NCBI RefSeq assembly: GCF_000004075.3 | Contig: NC_026655.2 | Coordinates: 496,001 to 560,000 of the forward strand | Direction of reading: 5' to 3' | DNA: 64,000 bases | From: Cucumis sativus | Lineage: Eukaryota > Streptophyta > Magnoliopsida > Cucurbitales > Cucurbitaceae | Part shown: piece by piece, positions 59,900 through 64,000 of the stretch | Numbering within the stretch: position 1 is the stretch's first letter | Layout: each line of letters starts with the position of its first letter | The notes under the pieces: model-generated | Database searches by the model: none | Seen by the model: only the letters and a program-made list of their open reading frames with translations | Told to the model about the DNA's origin: nothing | Made by a program: the position numbers and the translations under genes

Positions 59900-62611
59900 A
59901 TGAGTATAACTCAAATATCATTATCATTCCCATTAGCTTATGCTTCCCGCTATTGTGCGCCTTCTCTTGGACTCTTCTTCAACCTTTCCCTCCACCGCCG
60001 CCGCCGCCGTCCTCGTCTTCTTTCTACTGCCCTACCTCCGACCACTTCTTCTGTCCCTAAAACTACCGTCACCACTATCGTCTCCTTCTTACCTCGATTT
60101 CTAGACCCTCATTTCCTCACGGGTAATTGTCTTCTTTCCAGAATGGAGGTATCCTCTCCTTCTCTCTTTATCTTCCCCTAATTCCCACCGATTCTCTTCT
60201 TCTTCTTCTTTCCAAGATTTTCGTTATTTGAATTTGGAAGATACTCGGATTTCTGAAAATGGATAAATTGCCCCCCCGTTCATTTACGACGCTGAAGGTA
60301 TTTTGTGCTTGTTTGTATTTGTATGTTCATCGACAATCCAGCTTTGGATATTTTTGTATACGGTTTTAGATTTAGTTAATATTAACTGCTCCATTCAGAT
60401 TGTGAAATAAAAAAACTTCATCGTGTTCGCAGTTCGTTTTTTTTTTTTTTAGTTTTTCTGGATTTTGGATAATTTTTTCAATCTGATTTATATGCTGCGA
60501 AGTTGTGCTGTAGAGAAGCATTTTCTTGGAACTGCTGGATAAATTCTTGAATGTTCTTAATTTATTCAATACATGTAGTTTCAGAGGGGTTTATCTCGAG
60601 TGGTATGGTTAGTTTATTCTATTGTGGTGTGTTTGCCTTGGGATATGCAATCTTTTGATTATGATATTCGATGGCATATATGTCCGAGTGAATTGGACGG
60701 ACGGGGACAGGTTTCGTCCCTAAACGGCCCTGCTTCTGAGGCTGTGAAGCTTCATAAGGTACTTCTTGCGTTATTGAGAACGAACTACGGATTGATTCGG
60801 AGATGAATAGACTTTCAACTCCATGATAAGAGTTGGTGAATAGCTTTAGGAACTTGTGAATTTTGTTCCATTGGTGTGTAGTATTGTTTATTTACATGTT
60901 TTTTAAGGGGGAAGTTGAATGTTTGATCGTAGCATGCCATTTAATCACATTGCAGAGGTTTTGGAGTGGAAGTGGAATTGGTACGAACAAAGATATGGTG
61001 GAGAAGCTCCAGACCTATGGAGTGGTGAGGTCAAAGAGGGTTTCTGAAGTAATGGAGAGCATAGATAGGGCCTTCTTTGTGCCGGATGATGTTCCACCTT
61101 ATGTTGATACTCCTGTGCCGATTGGATATAATGCCACTATATCTGCTCCTCACATGCATGCTACTTGCCTTCAGTTATTGGAGAAACACTTGCAACCTGG
61201 AATGCGGGCTTTGGACGTTGGCTCAGGTTCTTCATCTAACCAAAATCTTCTATGTACTGAAAATTGAATTTCTAAGAAGGTGTAACTATGTTCGAGTCTT
61301 GAGCAGCTTGAGTTCTGGATTTGACGTTTTCCCTCCATCTTTTCCATCTTTTCTCAATACTTTCTTGCTAATTGTTATTGGACATTGGACATGTTTTGGG
61401 GTGATTCTAAAATAGTTTAAATCACTGAGAAACGTGTGTTTTCGTTCAAAACCAATTTTGATACTATGAAAATCACTACGAAATTCTCGCAGATGTAATT
61501 TTTCCAACTACTGGGTTTCCTGATCGGTTTAAGTGTATTTGCTTAAAAAGACAGATAGACAAACAAACTTCTTCCAGTTTATTTTTCTGGGACCGGGGAG
61601 CTGCTACTCTAAGTAGATGAAATTTTGTTACATTTTCATATTTGAAAATATCATTTTCTCGACATACCCTTGACTTCCTCTGTATGTGAGTTGAATTCAC
61701 ATGTTTGATCTCCTTGGCAGGAACGGGATATTTGACTGCATGCTTTGCGTTAATGGTTGGACCTGAAGGCCGTGTCGTTGGTGTTGAACATATTCCTGAG
61801 CTGGTTGCTTCCTCAATGGAGAATATTAAAAAAAGTGCTGCTGCTCCTTTACTGAAAGAAGGTTCCCTCTCTCTGCATGTTGGTGGTATGTTTTTCTTCT
61901 TTCCCTTTTCTAGAGCCATAGATTTTCTTTGAATCTAAAATGAATTACTCTTTCCTTAGTTTAGTTGACTGTGAGAAGCATGTAGTGAAGTGACTGTTAA
62001 GTAACCATCTTGCAACTTTTTATTTTGAACTGGAATGTATATTCTTTACAGTAATGGTAAGTTCAAGATGCCTTTTAAAAGTAATGCTTTACCTTTTGAG
62101 TGATCCACGTTGTAAGCAAAACATTAATTTATTCTCTGAAGTTGCTTTTAAAAAACGTTAACGTACTTTTGGCTAGATGACTGATCTGGAAAAATGGTTC
62201 GATTACTTTAATCAATTCTTCTTCAGGAATCTATAGGCTCCCCCCTCCTCTCCCCAATTATGTTCTTAGTTCAATAACCAAGGTCAATAAGGCATTCTAA
62301 CTTACCAAAAATAGGTGAGGGTAGTTAATGTTAACTGTCAACTGTTATTGGATACTGTAGATGGCAGGCAGGGTTGGGCCGAGTGTGCACCATACGACGC
62401 TATCCATGTTGGAGCAGCAGCTGCTGAAATTCCACCGGCTCTCATTGATCAATTGAAGCCAGGCGGGAGAATGGTGATTCCTGTTGGGAACGTATTCCAG
62501 GATTTGAAGGTTGTAGACAAAGATAGTGATGGCTCTGTTAGCATCCACGACGAGACTTCCGTTCGTTACGTGCCTCTTACCAGTCGAGAAGCTCAGCTAC
62601 GTGACGATTGA
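59900..62611 (+). CDS. PIMT2: Protein-L-isoaspartate O-methyltransferase, PIMT2 type
   Basis: Four exons, 59900-60148, 60956-61226, 61721-61885 and 62361-62611, join in phase to 311 residues. The first exon encodes an 81-residue Ser/Arg-rich extension ([16 protein letters not shown]) typical of organelle targeting. Methionine 82, just before intron 1, begins the catalytic part [11 protein letters not shown]. The methyltransferase has ISAPHMHA, the SAM motif [35 protein letters not shown] and the ending [18 protein letters not shown] repairs isoaspartyl damage in aged proteins, which matters in seeds. Initiation at M82 would give a cytosolic or nuclear form, as known for Arabidopsis PIMT2. A short frame at 60600-60806 lies inside intron 1 and is not used here. 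Confidence 0.94.
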
Positions 62612-63071
62612 TGTCACTTGCTTTAGGCAATACTTTCAGATGCTCTGCCTCTATTATCAAAATGCTGTGTATAGACACTTTTAAGACACTGTTTGCGTCT
62701 TGCTTCAAACATCAGCACTGTATATTCTTTCTTCCTCATCGTGGGTATTTAGTACAAATAAGGATTTTATATCCTTTGCTTTCAATCAATTTGCTCCATT
62801 CATATCAAAACATTGACACAATTCTAATTGATAAATCAAAAGGACTAAAGAAGGGTATCGCACGAAACTTGGAAATCGTACATTATCCAAAATAATAGAA
62901 AACTTGAAATTTTAGAAGCATAAAAGAAATAAAATTACACTGTAATAAGGTGGCTAAACAATGGCACTACAAAACTCACCTATACTTTCTGGGAAAACAA
63001 AAAGGAAAAAAAAGGAACATAGAACAATAGAAGAAGAAAAGGGCTTTTTTTTGGATTCATCATGGTTAGGC

Positions 63072-63548
63072 TCAGAAGTTGCGCCTTGGTCTTTCCTCAG
63101 CAACATTTACTCTGATTGCCCTTCCATCTAGACTCTGCACATTTCAAATTTCAAGATGTTTTGTGAGCAGTTGGTAAATCTTTTCTCCTTATTGGAGGCA
63201 TGAAGGAAGTGTTAAACCAATTTGAATTTGACAATGAGGTGATTAGGAAAACTCAAGTTTTTGTACCTGTCCATCCAGAGCAGCAATGGCATCATTCATT
63301 CCAGTTTCATCAGCCATGGTCACAAAGCCAAAGCCTCGAGAACGGCCACTGTCTCGGTCATAAAGAACCCGAGCGTCTACTACTTTACCATGTTCACTAA
63401 AGAGTTGCTCCAAGCGTCCATTGTCTACATCCCATGGAAGATTGCCTACATAGATTCTGAAAGTGGGTTGGAATGGTCGAGGTTCGCGTTCTTGCCTTGA
63501 ACCTCTTGGAGCAGCCTTATTAACAGTCAATAGCCTCCCGGATAAATC
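63072..63548 (-). CDS. Chloroplast 31-kDa-type ribonucleoprotein (3' part)
   Basis: Two exons on the minus strand, 63267-63548 and 63072-63134, joined by an intron in phase 0. They encode [18 protein letters not shown], the end of the first RRM and linker, then the second RRM with RNP2 [10 protein letters not shown] and RNP1 SRGFGFVTM, and the C-terminus [19 protein letters not shown]. This wording is typical of the CP29/CP31 group of plastid RNA-binding proteins that stabilise and help edit chloroplast mRNAs. The transit peptide, acidic domain and most of RRM1 lie beyond the right edge. The acceptor of the upstream intron is at 63549-63550; 63551-64000 is intron so far as I can see. Confidence 0.9.
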
Positions 63549-64000
63549 CTATAAACCCAGAAAAGCACATTTTATTCCCATAAATTTTTCGGTAGAACTG
63601 AGAATGGAAAAGTTTAAACAAAGTACCAAGTAAAAGTGAAGGGATATCTCAAACAAAGAAAACAAACAATTACATATGTTAGAAATACTCTATTCTACAC
63701 AAGGACATGGCCTCTAGAGCTTATCCAGATAGAAAAATCAATCTCATCATCAAACATTCAAACAAACAAATCATTACAGCTATGGATATGTAAGGATTGA
63801 CTAGAGAAAATAAGCTTTAAAAGCTGGTAGCCACACACTAAAAAATAACTTATTTCAAAAGTACACACGGAAAGAAAATTGAACAAATTCACCTTTCGTC
63901 CTAATGGCTAAGTCCTACACTAACAAGTCCTCAGATTCATGAAAACCAGACCATTTAAACTCTTCAGAATAAAATGAAATGGTTAAATGCAAAGATATAC

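Overview
This is a plant nuclear window: AT-rich intergenic DNA, many short introns, and proteins specific to plants (SOBIR1, SEO, CbbY with a transit peptide, GRAS, BAHD, a chloroplast two-RRM protein). A LINE tail and an unclassified AT-rich dispersed repeat look like those I associate with cucurbits (Cucumis and relatives). That placement is an inference from memory; no database was searched.

Layout, left to right. 339-6707 (+) is a kelch-repeat protein of the KLHDC4 type, cut at its 5' end by the window edge. 7144-7215 (-) is tRNA-Glu(UUC). 7990-13220 (+) is a secretory or membrane protein with a C2H2-like finger. 14298-16035 (-) is a HemW/RSAD1-like radical-SAM protein. 17100-20481 (-) is the Elongator catalytic subunit ELP3, divergent from 21369-24358 (+), the chloroplast phosphatase CbbY. 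25109-26380 (+) is a BAHD acyltransferase. 26750-28285 (-) is a GRAS regulator. 31173-31854 (+) is methionine sulfoxide reductase A, convergent with 32331-34771 (-), the autophagy protein ATG16. 35959-38483 (-) is an ABHD17-like hydrolase. A 7.3-kb gene-poor stretch holds transposon remnants. 45759-46899 (+) is a JINGUBANG-like WD40 protein. 47708-48739 (+) is the small histone-fold protein CENP-X/MHF2. 49619-51550 (-) is SOBIR1. 55401-58097 (-) is a sieve-element-occlusion (SEO) protein. 59900-62611 (+) is PIMT2-type protein-L-isoaspartate methyltransferase. 63072-63548 (-) is the 3' part of a chloroplast 31-kDa-type RNA-binding protein that continues past the right edge.

The exon models were built by hand from splice sites and reading phase. 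For ELP3, CbbY, ATG16, SOBIR1, SEO and PIMT2 the predicted lengths agree with what I know of the family. The genes are ordinary, independent eukaryotic genes and not an operon or cluster. Two themes recur: repair or quality control of proteins and RNA (MsrA, PIMT2, ATG16, ELP3, tRNA-Glu), and plastid or organelle function (CbbY, the CP31-like protein, probably HemW and PIMT2).

I found no convincing new biological system. The observations most worth checking are two GC-AG introns, a frame-preserving alternative splice plus an in-frame upstream extension in CENP-X, nested in-frame starts in PIMT2 beneath two perfect palindromes, a predicted myristoyl anchor on the ABHD17-like hydrolase, a tandem hairpin after CbbY, and a family of dispersed AT-rich repeats.
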